DNA of 51,665 bases from Flavobacteriaceae bacterium (GTDB taxonomy: Bacteria > Bacteroidota > Bacteroidia > Flavobacteriales > Flavobacteriaceae): contig JANTFO010000003.1 of the NCBI GenBank assembly GCA_024763365.1, positions 1 to 51,665 of the forward strand, written 5' to 3'. Shown in pieces: positions 1 through 10,376 of the stretch. Within the stretch, counting starts at the first letter, position 1; every line of letters begins with the position of its first letter. The notes beneath the pieces are model-generated. The model had not been told where the DNA came from. It ran no database searches and was given only the letters and a program-made list of their open reading frames with translations. Both the position numbers and the translations under genes were made by a program.

Positions 1-167
1 TTGGAACACTCTTTGTCAAATTATATTAAACATTTTGACGATTAATTACAGGTGGCCGTAGTATATAGTAGAATTACTTCTTTTAATTTACATTTTAATG
101 GTACATTTGCAGCCTTAAAAAAGGTGAAACTTTTGTCTTAATGACAAACTGACATAATAATTTATTC

Positions 168-2105
168 ATGGAACAAAAGAAATTTGACCCCAACAGCCTT
201 ATCGGATTGCTACTCATGGCAGGTATCATGATGTGGATGTTCTACAGCCAATCTCAAAAAGCCGAAGCTGAAAGAGCCAAAAAGGCCAAGATCGAACAAC
301 AAACTGACAGCATTCAAAAACTACGTGAAGCACAACAAATAAAAGATACTATTGCGCTTGAAAATGTAAATGAATCAACTTTGGCCGCTTCAAATGTGGA
401 CTCCTTGAAACTAACAGAAGCCAAAACGGCGCTTGGAGCTTTTGCCTACTCAGCCACTTTGTCTTCTGCAACAGATGCCACTACTACCATAGAAAATGAA
501 CTTTTAAAGATCACAGTGGCTAACAAGGGAGGGATGATACAGGAATTATTACTGAAAGACCATCTCACGTACGACAAGGAACCACTTTACCTTGTGAAAG
601 ATCATAATGCCGCGCTATATATTGATTTTTCTACCCGTGATAACAGGGTGTTGAACACGGCAGATATGTATTTTGAACCGGAACTCATTAAAAATGATGG
701 TTTTACCACTTTGTCTATGAAGTTGAAAGTAGATCAAAACCGCTACTTGGAATACATATATACTTTAAAACCGGATGATTATTTGATTGATTTTAGTATT
801 AAGTCTCAAGGGCTTGAGCAGGTTTTGGATGTGTCTAAACCCATTGGCCTGACCTGGGATATGAAAACTTTTCATACCGAAAAGAGTATCAAATACGAGA
901 ATCAATATTCTGCCCTTAAATACCACTACGACGGTGATGAATTTGATAATATCAGTCCCATGGGTGATGGTAAAGAAAAAGAAATTGAAAATATCCATTG
1001 GCTGGCCTATAAACAGCAATTCTTTATTTCCATACTCTCTGCTGACCAGCCTATCAAACAAGCTTTGGTCAGTTCACAAAATTTAGTGAAAGATGAGGAT
1101 AAAGACACTATTTACACGAAGCATTTTAACACTAAAATACCTTTAGAAGCTACTGCAGGTAACCTGAATTACAACTGGAATTATTATTTTGGTCCTGCTG
1201 ACTATAATATTTTAAAGACATATGATGGGCATCATTATGAACGTGCCATCAATATGGGTTGGGGTATTTTCCGCTGGATCAATACATATATCATCATTCC
1301 GGTATTCAATTCTTTGGAATCTGTGATCGGCAGTATTGGTCTGATCATCATCCTGATGACGATTGTGGTGAGGATCATCATGTCGCCACTGGTATACAAG
1401 TCATACCTCTCCAGTGCCAAAATGAAGGTCTTACGCCCTGAAATGGAGGAGATCAACAAGAAATATCCGGATAAGAAAGATGCGATGAAACGCCAGCAAG
1501 AAACTATGGCTTTACAAAGTAAGGCGGGGGTGAGTATGCTCTCGGGTTGTATTCCGGCACTATTGCAAATGCCGGTATTCTTTGCCTTGTTCCGCTTTTT
1601 CCCGTCCTGGTTTGACTTGCGTCAAAAAGGCTTCTTATGGGCAGACGACCTATCGGCTTATGATGAAGTATTGAAATTGCCATTCAAAATACCGGTTTAT
1701 GGAGATCATGTGAGTTTGTTCCCCTTATTGGCATCTATCGCTATATTCTTCTATATGCAGATGAGCCAAAGTCAGCAAGCCAATATGCAACCCCCACAAC
1801 AGGAAGGTATGCCCGATATGCAAAAAATGATGAAAGTGATGTTGTATATTTCCCCGGTGATGATGTTGGTGTTCTTTAATATGTATGGTAGTGGCTTGAG
1901 TTTGTATTACTTTGTGTCCAACTTGTTGACCATCGCGATCATGTATGTGATTAAAACATGGGTGATAGACGAGAAAAAGGTACATGCTTTGGTTCAAAAG
2001 AAAAAAGCAGAAGCGCCAAATCGCAAGAAAAGTGCCTTTAGGCAGCGCTTGGATGATGCCATGAAACAAGCTCAGGAACAGCAGGAATTAAGAAAAAAGA
2101 AATAA
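168..2105 (+). CDS. yidC: Membrane protein insertase YidC
   Basis: 645 aa; N-terminal TM, large periplasmic domain, C-terminal YidC/Oxa1 core (GIFRWINTYIIIPVFNSLES, GCIPALLQMPVFFALFRFFP), basic C-tail. Confidence 0.97.
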   Translation: MEQKKFDPNSLIGLLLMAGIMMWMFYSQSQKAEAERAKKAKIEQQTDSIQKLREAQQIKDTIALENVNESTLAASNVDSLKLTEAKTALGAFAYSATLSSATDATTTIENELLKITVANKGGMIQELLLKDHLTYDKEPLYLVKDHNAALYIDFSTRDNRVLNTADMYFEPELIKNDGFTTLSMKLKVDQNRYLEYIYTLKPDDYLIDFSIKSQGLEQVLDVSKPIGLTWDMKTFHTEKSIKYENQYSALKYHYDGDEFDNISPMGDGKEKEIENIHWLAYKQQFFISILSADQPIKQALVSSQNLVKDEDKDTIYTKHFNTKIPLEATAGNLNYNWNYYFGPADYNILKTYDGHHYERAINMGWGIFRWINTYIIIPVFNSLESVIGSIGLIIILMTIVVRIIMSPLVYKSYLSSAKMKVLRPEMEEINKKYPDKKDAMKRQQETMALQSKAGVSMLSGCIPALLQMPVFFALFRFFPSWFDLRQKGFLWADDLSAYDEVLKLPFKIPVYGDHVSLFPLLASIAIFFYMQMSQSQQANMQPPQQEGMPDMQKMMKVMLYISPVMMLVFFNMYGSGLSLYYFVSNLLTIAIMYVIKTWVIDEKKVHALVQKKKAEAPNRKKSAFRQRLDDAMKQAQEQQELRKKK

Positions 2106-2128
2106 TTTTTTATTAATAAATATTCAAT

Positions 2129-2157
2129 CCCTCATTGGCAACAGTGAGGGTTTTATT
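2129..2157 (+). terminator. Rho-independent terminator after yidC
   Basis: Stem CCCTCA(2129-2134)/TGAGGG(2145-2150) followed by TTTTATTT. Confidence 0.7.
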
Positions 2158-2182
2158 TATCAATAAAACAAATTAAAGTATA

Positions 2183-2209
2183 AACAATATCGTTTTATAA
2201 CGATTTGTT
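2183..2209. promoter_or_regulatory. Palindrome AACAA(T)ATCGTT-TTAT-AACGATTTGTT overlapping the nhaA -33 box
   Basis: Inverted repeat read directly; overlaps TTG at 2205-2207. Confidence 0.55.
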
Positions 2210-2234
2210 ATCCAAGCTTTAAATAGTATTTTTG
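2205..2234 (+). promoter_or_regulatory. Bacteroidetes-type promoter for nhaA (TTG-N19-TATTTTTG)
   Basis: TTG 2205-2207, 19 nt spacer, TATTTTTG 2227-2234; fits -33/-7 TTTG/TAnnTTTG consensus. Confidence 0.65.
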
Positions 2235-2263
2235 TTAAAATTTCAACAATTAATTGATTTACC

Positions 2264-3562
2264 ATGTTAAAACCTTTACTATCACCTATTCAAAGATTTA
2301 TCAAAGCTGAAAGTGCCGGAGGTTTCTTATTGTTTTTTGCTACGATCTCAGCATTGTTGTTGTCCAATTGGGCTGCTACTAGTGACCTCTACCTAGGGGT
2401 TTTACAATATAAAATAGGTTTTAGTATCGGTGATTTTCATTTGATCAAACCTTTGATATTATGGATTAATGACGGTTTGATGGCTATATTCTTTTTTCTA
2501 ATCGGCTTAGAGATTAAACGTGAGATCACATTGGGGGAATTAAACAGCTTAAAGAAAGCTTCACTGCCCATTTTTGCAGCTGTGGGGGGTATGGTAGTTC
2601 CTTTTTTATTTTATGTGTTTTTGAATGAAAATCCTGCCACAAAAGATGGTTGGGGTATAGTCATGGCAACTGATATTGCATTTACCTTAGCCATTCTACA
2701 ATTGCTGGGAAAAAGGGTGCCTTTGAGCCTTAAGATATTTTTAATGGCATTTGCCATCATAGATGATATAGGTGCAGTGCTGGTCATTGCTTTGTTTTAT
2801 ACGAGTAATGTATCGTGGATGCTGTTGTTGTATGCAGGTATTTTATTAGCCCTGCTATACGTGTTGTCTTATTTCAAATATTTCAACAAGATGCTCTTAT
2901 TGGTTTTTGGTATCGTTATCTGGGTTTTATTTCTCAAATCCGGTATTCACCCAACAGTTGCCGGTATTTTGTTGGCCTTTGCTGTGCCTGTGAGCCAGCG
3001 TTTGTGTATTGACGATTATTCAAGTCAGGTACATGAAGTTTTAGATGTTTTGGGCGACCATAATGACCGTGAAAAACCCATATTGTCACACAAACAGATT
3101 AATGAATTAGACAGGTTGGATGATTTGACAAGAAAATTTCAATCACCGGTTCAGGAACTTGAGCACCGTTTACACCTTTGGGTGGCTTACTTTGTGATGC
3201 CCGTTTTTGCGTTGGCAAATGCTGGGATTAGTTTTTCGACGGATGCTACTATAGATTACAATTTGGTTTGGACTATCGTCCTGTCACTCGTGTTAGGAAA
3301 AGCACTTGGGGTAAGTTTATTTTCATTTATAAGTATTAAAATAAAATTAGCTTTTCTACCTGAAAACATGCAGTTAAAACAACTCATAGGGGTAGCCATA
3401 CTTTCCGGTGTTGGCTTTACCATGTCATTATTTATAGCCGGATTGGCATTTAGCGATATACCGGATTATTTGAATTCAGCAAAAGTAGGAATCATCATTG
3501 CTTCCTTTATAGCAGGCTTGATAGGTTATATGATTATAAGGATTAGTTTGGTGAAAAAGTAA
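2264..3562 (+). CDS. nhaA: Na+/H+ antiporter NhaA
   Basis: 432 aa; FFLIGLEIKRE, ATDIAFTLA, AIIDDIGAV, ANAGI motifs. Confidence 0.96.
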   Translation: MLKPLLSPIQRFIKAESAGGFLLFFATISALLLSNWAATSDLYLGVLQYKIGFSIGDFHLIKPLILWINDGLMAIFFFLIGLEIKREITLGELNSLKKASLPIFAAVGGMVVPFLFYVFLNENPATKDGWGIVMATDIAFTLAILQLLGKRVPLSLKIFLMAFAIIDDIGAVLVIALFYTSNVSWMLLLYAGILLALLYVLSYFKYFNKMLLLVFGIVIWVLFLKSGIHPTVAGILLAFAVPVSQRLCIDDYSSQVHEVLDVLGDHNDREKPILSHKQINELDRLDDLTRKFQSPVQELEHRLHLWVAYFVMPVFALANAGISFSTDATIDYNLVWTIVLSLVLGKALGVSLFSFISIKIKLAFLPENMQLKQLIGVAILSGVGFTMSLFIAGLAFSDIPDYLNSAKVGIIIASFIAGLIGYMIIRISLVKK

Positions 3563-3604
3563 AAAAGTTTTCATCTAAATATGATGGGACTGTATGTTTG
3601 AAGT

Positions 3605-4606
3605 TTAAATTTTTTTCTTTCCTCTTATAAAATAATCCCAAACGATACTGTTGCGTTTGAAATAATCACTTTTCTTGGGAGTAACTTTCTTTCTTTTTTT
3701 TAGCATTTTTCCACAATACTTGTAAAAAGAAAAATGTGCCAAAATAATAGCCCAGGTATGGATGAACTTTCCTTCAAAGAGAAATTTAAGCCCTGCCACG
3801 CCATCGAGTAATAACCTGAAAAAGACTAAAATAGGGTAGTGAGGGGCATTTTTAACGAGATTAAAAAGACTGTTTCGGAAGTTTAAAAATGTTTTTTTCC
3901 AATGAGCATTGTGTAAGGTGGCACCACCTACATGATATACTGTGGAAGTACCGATATATTGAATGTCATAACCGCGATTTCTTGCACGCCAACACAAATC
4001 TACTTCCTCTTGATGGGCAAAATAAAGATCATCAAATCCTTCTAATTCCTTGAAAACATTCGCCCGAACAAAAAAACAGGCACCCGAAGCCCATGTGATC
4101 TTTTTGGTATCGTTATATTGGCCTTCGTCTGTTTCCAAAGTGTTGAAAACCCGACCTCTACAGTAGGGATAACCCAGACGGTCTAAAAGCCCTCCTCCTG
4201 CACCGGCATACTCAAATTTTTGTTTGTTTTTATAATCGAGAATTTTGGGTTGGACTACTATAGTATTTGGATTATTATGAAAATGGTCAATTATAGGTAA
4301 CAGCCAGTCTTGGGTCGCTTCAATATCAGAATTGACCAAAGCAAAGATGTCGGCATCTACCTGTTCCAAAGCCTTGTTATAGCCTTGAGCATAGCCGTAG
4401 TTTCTGTCATTCTTGATGATCTTGACTTCAGAGAAATTGTGTTTGACAAACTCAATACTATCATCGGTGGAAGCATTGTCTGCCAAATAAATAGTAGTAT
4501 AAACCGGATCACTGTACCGAATGATATTTGGAAGGAATTGTCTTAATAAGTCTTTTCCGTTCCAATTTAAGATTACAATGGCTATGCTGAGATTTTGTTT
4601 GCTCAA
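3605..4606 (-). CDS. Glycosyltransferase family 2
   Basis: 333 aa; IAIVILNWNGKDLL, ADNASTDDS, VNSDIEA, GACFFVRANVF motifs. Confidence 0.92.
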   Translation of the reverse strand: MSKQNLSIAIVILNWNGKDLLRQFLPNIIRYSDPVYTTIYLADNASTDDSIEFVKHNFSEVKIIKNDRNYGYAQGYNKALEQVDADIFALVNSDIEATQDWLLPIIDHFHNNPNTIVVQPKILDYKNKQKFEYAGAGGGLLDRLGYPYCRGRVFNTLETDEGQYNDTKKITWASGACFFVRANVFKELEGFDDLYFAHQEEVDLCWRARNRGYDIQYIGTSTVYHVGGATLHNAHWKKTFLNFRNSLFNLVKNAPHYPILVFFRLLLDGVAGLKFLFEGKFIHTWAIILAHFSFYKYCGKMLKKRKKVTPKKSDYFKRNSIVWDYFIRGKKKI

Positions 4607-4612
4607 AGAAGG

Positions 4613-5392
4613 TTATTTTTTCAAAAAATCAAAAGTACTGGTTTTTGGGTTAAAGCGAATGCTTTCGGTGTTAAAAATTTTTTCGATGATCTGAGGTGTT
4701 TCTTTATCCTGCGGTTTGATATCCCTAATATTTCCCTCATCAAAAAGCCAAATCCGATCTGCTAATTGCATGGCAAAACTTATCTCATGTGTACTTAGAA
4801 GAATACTTTTTTGGTTTTGTCGTGCCATTTTTTGTAGTAAGAGAAATGTGTCCATCTTGTACTGTATATCCAGGTGGTTGGTGGGTTCGTCCAAAAAAAT
4901 ATTAGCAGTATCCTGTGCCAAGGCACGTGCGAGCTGTACGCGCTGCTTTTGACCGTCAGAGAGTTTGTAGAATTCTTTGTTTAGAAGCTCCCCGGTTTGT
5001 GTGACGCTAATCGCATGATGAATCATATTTTTATCTACTTCACTGAGGTGGTGCTTCCAATCGGTATAGACTTGCCTTCCTAAAGCAATGAGGTCAAATA
5101 CTCTGATATAAGGGTCTTGTAGGCTTTCAGTAAGTACTAAAGCTATTCTCCGGGCTATTTTTTTGAGTGACAAATGACCCATATCGGTTTCGTTCAAAAA
5201 TATCTGACCCGAAACCGGTTTTTGTATACCTGCTAAAGTACGTAACAAAGTAGATTTTCCGGTGCCATTTTTACCGATGATACAGATAAATTCACCAGTA
5301 TTCACCTTTGAGCTAAAAGCCTCGTGTAATGCTTGCATATTATAGCCAACCTGTAATTTGTCAAGCGTGATATTTGTTTGTGAATTATTCAT
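4613..5392 (-). CDS. ABC transporter ATP-binding protein (FecE/iron-siderophore/cobalamin type)
   Basis: Walker A GKNGTGKST, signature LSDGQKQRVQLARAL, Walker B NIFLDEPTNHLD. Confidence 0.92.
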   Translation of the reverse strand: MNNSQTNITLDKLQVGYNMQALHEAFSSKVNTGEFICIIGKNGTGKSTLLRTLAGIQKPVSGQIFLNETDMGHLSLKKIARRIALVLTESLQDPYIRVFDLIALGRQVYTDWKHHLSEVDKNMIHHAISVTQTGELLNKEFYKLSDGQKQRVQLARALAQDTANIFLDEPTNHLDIQYKMDTFLLLQKMARQNQKSILLSTHEISFAMQLADRIWLFDEGNIRDIKPQDKETPQIIEKIFNTESIRFNPKTSTFDFLKK

Positions 5393-6429
5393 AGCCTGAC
5401 AATATTTTTCTTTTTAAGAATCAACCAAATAACCAAAGGTGCACCAATAAGGGAGGTAATAGCATTTACAGGGATCACCATTTCGTTAAAAGGTAATTGA
5501 GAAACACTGTCACAGACTAATAGAAAACTGCTACCTATTAATATAATAGCCGGATAAAGTATAAAATGATTGGAAGTTTTCAGTAACAGGCGAGCAATAT
5601 GTGGAACAGTCAATCCAATAAAAGCAATAGGCCCTGTCCAAGCTGTGATGACACCGATAAGTATACCACTGGCTAGCAAAATAATTTGTTTGACCCTTTG
5701 TACAGACACTCCCATGCTTCGAGCATAATTTTCTCCAAGGAGTAATGCATTTAAGTTTTTTAAAAAGGGAATAATACTTAATAAAACTACTAAAACGATA
5801 CTTCCCAAAATTCTCAATTCCTGGTATGTCAGATGTCCCAAACTGCCAAAACTCCAAAACATAAACTGTTGTAATTGAGTAGCTTTGCTAAAATAGGTCA
5901 GGATGCTGATGATAGCGGTAGTCAAGGCACCCAGCATCAATCCGATGATGAGAAGTGTCACACTACTTTTGACCCGAAAACTGATCCCAATGATAAGTAA
6001 TAAAACCAAGACAGCTCCTATAATAGCTGAGATAATAATAGGAAAACTGGCGCCACTTTCTGCAAGCAATGGCCAACCGACTAACTGGCTTCCTAAGATT
6101 AAAAGGGCTACCCCCAAACCGGCGCCACTCGATATACCTAATACGGATGGACCTGCCATTGGGTTTCTAAAAAGTGTTTGTAATAAAAGTCCGGAAACAC
6201 TTAATGCTGCGCCGGTAATGATAGCTGTAATTGATTTAGGTAAGCGATACTCTACGATAATTTGGTAGGAGGTGGTATCAGCATAATCAGGCTTAAAAAG
6301 AACGTTTAAAATATCCTGAAAAGAAATATAAACCGAACCTAAACTTATATTTAGTAACCAAACAACCAATAAGAATAAGAGTAAGCCAACTAAGATTAAC
6401 CTTTCTGAATATTTATTTGCGGTGCTCAT
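5389..6429 (-). CDS. FecCD/BtuC-family ABC transporter permease
   Basis: 346 aa multi-[46 protein letters not shown]; 4-nt overlap with the ATPase gene. Confidence 0.93.
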   Translation of the reverse strand: MSTANKYSERLILVGLLLFLLVVWLLNISLGSVYISFQDILNVLFKPDYADTTSYQIIVEYRLPKSITAIITGAALSVSGLLLQTLFRNPMAGPSVLGISSGAGLGVALLILGSQLVGWPLLAESGASFPIIISAIIGAVLVLLLIIGISFRVKSSVTLLIIGLMLGALTTAIISILTYFSKATQLQQFMFWSFGSLGHLTYQELRILGSIVLVVLLSIIPFLKNLNALLLGENYARSMGVSVQRVKQIILLASGILIGVITAWTGPIAFIGLTVPHIARLLLKTSNHFILYPAIILIGSSFLLVCDSVSQLPFNEMVIPVNAITSLIGAPLVIWLILKKKNIVRL

Positions 6430-7003
6430 TTTTGTTTAAAAACTCAATTAGTTTACGTACAGCTTGACCCCGATGACTGATGACTCCTTTTTCAACTTGC
6501 GACATTTCAGCAAAAGTTTTCTCATATCCAACGGGTTGAAAAACAGGATCGTAGCCAAAGCCTTTTTGCCCTTTCGCTTTAGTGGTAATTCTACCTTGAC
6601 AAATTCCCTCAAAAGTATAATTTTTTCCATTTAAAATTAGTGCGATCACTGTTTTAAAGTGTGCTTGACGATTAGTTTTCCCCCGTAGTTTTTGCATCAA
6701 TTTGTTGAGGTTCTTTTGCGCATTGGCAGGTTCTCCGGCATAGCGGGCTGAATAAACCCCCGGAGCGCCATCTAAAGCGTCCACTAGTAAACCCGTATCA
6801 TCAGCAAAACAATTTAGGCCATATTTATCATATACATATTGCGCTTTTTGTAAGGCGTTCCCCTCAATAGTATTTTGCGTTTCGGGAATATCCGTTCTAC
6901 ATCCGATATCTTGGAGGCTTAGAATATTCCAATCGGGTAGAAGGCTTTTGACCTCACGTAATTTATGAATATTATTAGTGGCAAAGACGAGTTTTCGCAT
7001 CAT
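6413..7003 (-). CDS. rdgB: Non-canonical purine NTP pyrophosphatase (RdgB/HAM1)
   Basis: [48 protein letters not shown] motifs. Confidence 0.95.
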   Translation of the reverse strand: MMRKLVFATNNIHKLREVKSLLPDWNILSLQDIGCRTDIPETQNTIEGNALQKAQYVYDKYGLNCFADDTGLLVDALDGAPGVYSARYAGEPANAQKNLNKLMQKLRGKTNRQAHFKTVIALILNGKNYTFEGICQGRITTKAKGQKGFGYDPVFQPVGYEKTFAEMSQVEKGVISHRGQAVRKLIEFLNKNEHRK

Positions 7004-7122
7004 AAAAATTGAATAGGTGCAAAGGTAGAGAAAAAGAAAGTTTTTATTTTAATGCTTAGTTTTTCTAAATTTTGTCACTTAAAAAATTCTATCTTTGAAG
7101 TTCTAATGAAAGACTTAAAAGA

Positions 7123-7563
7123 ATGAAAAAAGTTTTGTGGATACTCTTAGCTGTTCTTGTATTAATGCAAGTCATCAGGCCTACTAAAAATTTGGATAGC
7201 AATGTCTCTCCTGAGGCACTTAGCCAAGTTACGGAAGTGCCGGCAGATATCGAAGTTATTTTGGAACGTTCTTGTTATGATTGTCATTCAAACAATACGC
7301 AATATGAGTGGTATCATGAGGTAGCACCTATATCATGGTTGGTGAGTTCACATGTTAAAGAAGGTAAAGAACATCTCAATTTTGATGAATGGGGTGCTTA
7401 TAACGAGAACCAAAAATCACATATTTTAAGTGATTTAGACGAAACCATACGTAAAAGAGAAATGCCTTTGGCATTGTATATAGTTTTCCATCCCGAAGCA
7501 CGAATATCTGAAATAGATAACCAAAAGTTAATAGATTGGTTTGACAGCTTTTCAACAGATTAA
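7123..7563 (+). CDS. Haem-binding-domain (Haem_bd) exported protein
   Basis: N-terminal signal/TM; RSCYDCHSNNTQYEWYHEVAPISW with CxxCH. Confidence 0.85.
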   Translation: MKKVLWILLAVLVLMQVIRPTKNLDSNVSPEALSQVTEVPADIEVILERSCYDCHSNNTQYEWYHEVAPISWLVSSHVKEGKEHLNFDEWGAYNENQKSHILSDLDETIRKREMPLALYIVFHPEARISEIDNQKLIDWFDSFSTD

Positions 7564-7572
7564 TGAGGTAAA

Positions 7573-9243
7573 TTGAAACATTCCAAGCATTTTCAAGCAC
7601 AGCAAGTTATAGGCACCTTAGATGCTTATAGATACAAGCATGTGGTGGTTTCTCCCGGATCGCGCAATGCCCCTTTGATCATTGAATTAGCCGCCTATCC
7701 TGAGATCAAAAAATATAGTGTTGTAGATGAACGATCAGCTGCTTTTTTTGCTTTGGGTTTAGCAAAACAGTTACAAGAACCGGTTGCAGTAGTATGCACT
7801 TCGGGCTCGGCGCTACTCAATTACTATCCTGCTGTGGCTGAAGCATTTTATAGTCAAATTCCAATTACCGTAATTTCGGCAGACCGCCCAAAAGAATTGA
7901 TAGATATTGGTGACGGTCAAACCATTCGACAAGAACATGTCTACGCCAATCATATTTTGGCAGAGGCTAATCTGACTGAAACGGATTTTGATTTTAATAT
8001 AGAAGTCTTACTAAAAGCCTTGAAAATGCAACAAGAAAAATCCGGACCTATACATATCAATGTGCCTTTATCAGAACCATTATATGAAAAAGTTGAGGTT
8101 TCAACCTCTGTTTTTCAACCATTAAAAGACAATAATGACAGTTTACTAAATGAAAAACCCATTCCTGTTAACGAGTTAGAGAAATTTGCCGAAATTTGGA
8201 ATCGATCTACTCGAAAAATGCTTGTTGTGGGGGCACACCCGCCGGACGAAATGTTGCAAACTCAATTGGGGCATTTAACTAAAGATCCTTCTGTGGTTAT
8301 TTTAACGGAAGCAACATCGAATGTACATCACACGGAATTTATCGCCTGCATTGACAAGATGGTTTTTCCGATACGAGAGGAGGATTTTGAAAACTACCGG
8401 CCTGAAGTTTTATTGACATTAGGTGGTATGGTGGTATCCAAGAAAATAAAATATTTAATGAGAAAATACCCGCCAAAACATCACTGGCATATAGATAGAG
8501 CTTGGCCCTTAGATACTTTTCATGTGATGGAGAAACATTTTGAAGTAAGTCCTCAATTATTCTTTAGTCAGTTTTTCTTTTTAACCAAAACTAAAGAACG
8601 TGGTTTTAAACAAAAATGGTTGCAACTGAGATTACAGCGTCAGAAAAGGCACCGGGCTTTTTTTCAAGAGATTACTTTTTCTGATTTTTCTGTCTTTCAA
8701 TTTCTTAATCAAAAGCTTCCGGATGATTTAGTGATTCATTTCTCAAATTCGACAGCCATTCGCTATGCTCAATTATTTAGTTGGTCTGAAAAACAAAATA
8801 TTTATGCCAATCGTGGTACCAGTGGTATTGATGGAAGTGTATCTACGGCAGTAGGTGCAGCAGTTGGTAGTGACAAGCCTGTAGTATTGGTTACGGGTGA
8901 TTTGAGTTTTTTCTATGACAGCAATGCCCTGTGGAACCAATATATTCCAAAGAACTTTAAGATCGTACTCCTCAATAATGGGGGGGGAGGGATCTTCAGA
9001 TTTATTCCTGGCCCGGAGGATTCTGAGCAATTAGATTATTTTGAATCGCCTCATAAGCTAAATGCAGAACAGATTTGTAAAATGCACAATGTGCGTTATT
9101 TAAATGTTAAAACAGTAGAAGATTTGCGTGAAGTATGGAGGGATTTTATAGAGATTAATAATCAAGTTCAACTATTAGAAATACACACCCCTCAAACAAT
9201 TAATGCCGTTATACTGAAAGATTATTTTCAATATCTGAATTAG
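7573..9243 (+). CDS. menD: SEPHCHC synthase MenD (TTG start)
   Basis: 556 aa ThDP enzyme; HVVVSPGSRNAPL, VCTSGSALLNYYPAVAEAF, ISADRPKELIDIGDGQTIRQ, GDLSFFYDSNALW; in-frame TGA at 7564 makes TTG 7573 the first usable start. Confidence 0.95.
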   Translation: MKHSKHFQAQQVIGTLDAYRYKHVVVSPGSRNAPLIIELAAYPEIKKYSVVDERSAAFFALGLAKQLQEPVAVVCTSGSALLNYYPAVAEAFYSQIPITVISADRPKELIDIGDGQTIRQEHVYANHILAEANLTETDFDFNIEVLLKALKMQQEKSGPIHINVPLSEPLYEKVEVSTSVFQPLKDNNDSLLNEKPIPVNELEKFAEIWNRSTRKMLVVGAHPPDEMLQTQLGHLTKDPSVVILTEATSNVHHTEFIACIDKMVFPIREEDFENYRPEVLLTLGGMVVSKKIKYLMRKYPPKHHWHIDRAWPLDTFHVMEKHFEVSPQLFFSQFFFLTKTKERGFKQKWLQLRLQRQKRHRAFFQEITFSDFSVFQFLNQKLPDDLVIHFSNSTAIRYAQLFSWSEKQNIYANRGTSGIDGSVSTAVGAAVGSDKPVVLVTGDLSFFYDSNALWNQYIPKNFKIVLLNNGGGGIFRFIPGPEDSEQLDYFESPHKLNAEQICKMHNVRYLNVKTVEDLREVWRDFIEINNQVQLLEIHTPQTINAVILKDYFQYLN

Positions 9244-9322
9244 TTTTTCATAGTTTTTAAACTTTTTCTATAAATATTATACCTACTTTTGCTAATCTAT
9301 TAAACTAAAGATGCTAATTTAA

Positions 9323-9985
9323 ATGCCACAAACCAAAGACGAAATAGGAAATGATCATATAAGTAAAAGTGTAGAAACGCCTTTGCGTAAAGATGCTTTT
9401 GAGATGAGTGATGAGGAAAAAATGACTCGTATAGAAAAAAATGTTAGAGATACTTTAATCACTCTAGGCTTAGATCTAACAGATGATAGTCTACAAGGTA
9501 CCCCTCGCAGGGTAGCCAAGATGTTGGTGCAAGAGATTTTTGATGGGCTTCATCCGGATAAGCGACCACGCATGAGCACTTTTGAGAATAAATTTAAATA
9601 TGGTGAAATGTTGGTTGAAAAGAATATTGGGGTATCCTCAACTTGTGAGCACCATTTATTGCCTATTCTTGGAAAAGCCCATGTAGCATACATTTCCAAT
9701 GGAACTGTGATTGGCTTGTCAAAGATCAATAGAATTGTCAACTATTACGCCAAACGCCCTCAGGTACAGGAACGTTTGACACGCCAAATCGTTGCGGATT
9801 TGAAAAAAGTATTGGATACTGAGGATGTAGCTTGTGTCATAGATGCGCAGCATATGTGTGTGATTACCCGGGGTATTAAAGATGTAGGCAGTTCAACCAT
9901 CACTTCAGAATATAGCGGCCGTTTTAAGGACTCTGAAGTCAAAAAGGAGTTTTTGGCTTATATTAATTTGGATGGTGAGGAATAA
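9323..9985 (+). CDS. folE: GTP cyclohydrolase I FolE
   Basis: [50 protein letters not shown] -7 box at 9284-9291. Confidence 0.97.
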   Translation: MPQTKDEIGNDHISKSVETPLRKDAFEMSDEEKMTRIEKNVRDTLITLGLDLTDDSLQGTPRRVAKMLVQEIFDGLHPDKRPRMSTFENKFKYGEMLVEKNIGVSSTCEHHLLPILGKAHVAYISNGTVIGLSKINRIVNYYAKRPQVQERLTRQIVADLKKVLDTEDVACVIDAQHMCVITRGIKDVGSSTITSEYSGRFKDSEVKKEFLAYINLDGEE

Positions 9986-10065
9986 ATTAATATAAAAAAA
10001 CAATACCCCCACTTTTTAAAGAACTAAAGCAGGAGTATTGCCTAACTAACCAAATATTATTTACA

Positions 10066-10180
10066 ATGAAAAAAAGTACAATTGTTTACTACCATTGTAC
10101 TTATCTTAACGCAAAGCCTATGCCATTATTTGGTAAGTTTAGTTAAGGGGATGTTAAATACTATTGACAAGGTTTTTTGT
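10066..10180 (+). pseudogene. Possible remnant of a small exported-protein gene (frameshifted signal peptide)
   Basis: ATG at 10066 gives MKKSTIV; a single frame shift continues as FTTIVLILTQSLCHYL. Confidence 0.3.
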
Positions 10181-10211
10181 TTAAATTTTATAAATGACTG
10201 AGTGCCCTGAA

Positions 10212-10226
10212 CCTGCCTGGGGCAGG
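10212..10226. repeat. Short REP-like palindrome CCTGCC-TGG-GGCAGG
   Basis: Perfect 6-bp arms in intergenic DNA. Confidence 0.55.
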
Positions 10227-10243
10227 CAAGTATGTTTCAGTAT

Positions 10244-10346
10244 CTTACTAATGATATTCTTGTTTTTTTACAAGAATTTTGGTGTTTAAAAATATTGAAA
10301 TTTGGAATTTATTTGGGATTTGGAAATTGAGATTTATGGTTTGTCC
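10244..10346. repeat. Dispersed intergenic repeat, copy A
   Basis: Near-identical to the reverse complement of 22761-22883 apart from a 19-nt indel and a few substitutions. Confidence 0.85.
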
Positions 10347-10376
10347 ACGTTAGGGTGTATCGAAGTCACCTAAAAA

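Noticed and set aside
1725-2069. Antisense ORF of 114 aa inside yidC
   Set aside because: Lies entirely opposite a clear conserved gene; composition (His-rich low complexity) is typical of reverse-strand translation artefacts.
10003-10040. Imperfect inverted repeat CAATACCCCCAC...GCAGGAGTATTG after folE as a terminator
   Set aside because: Several mismatches and no clear T-run after the right arm; too weak to call.
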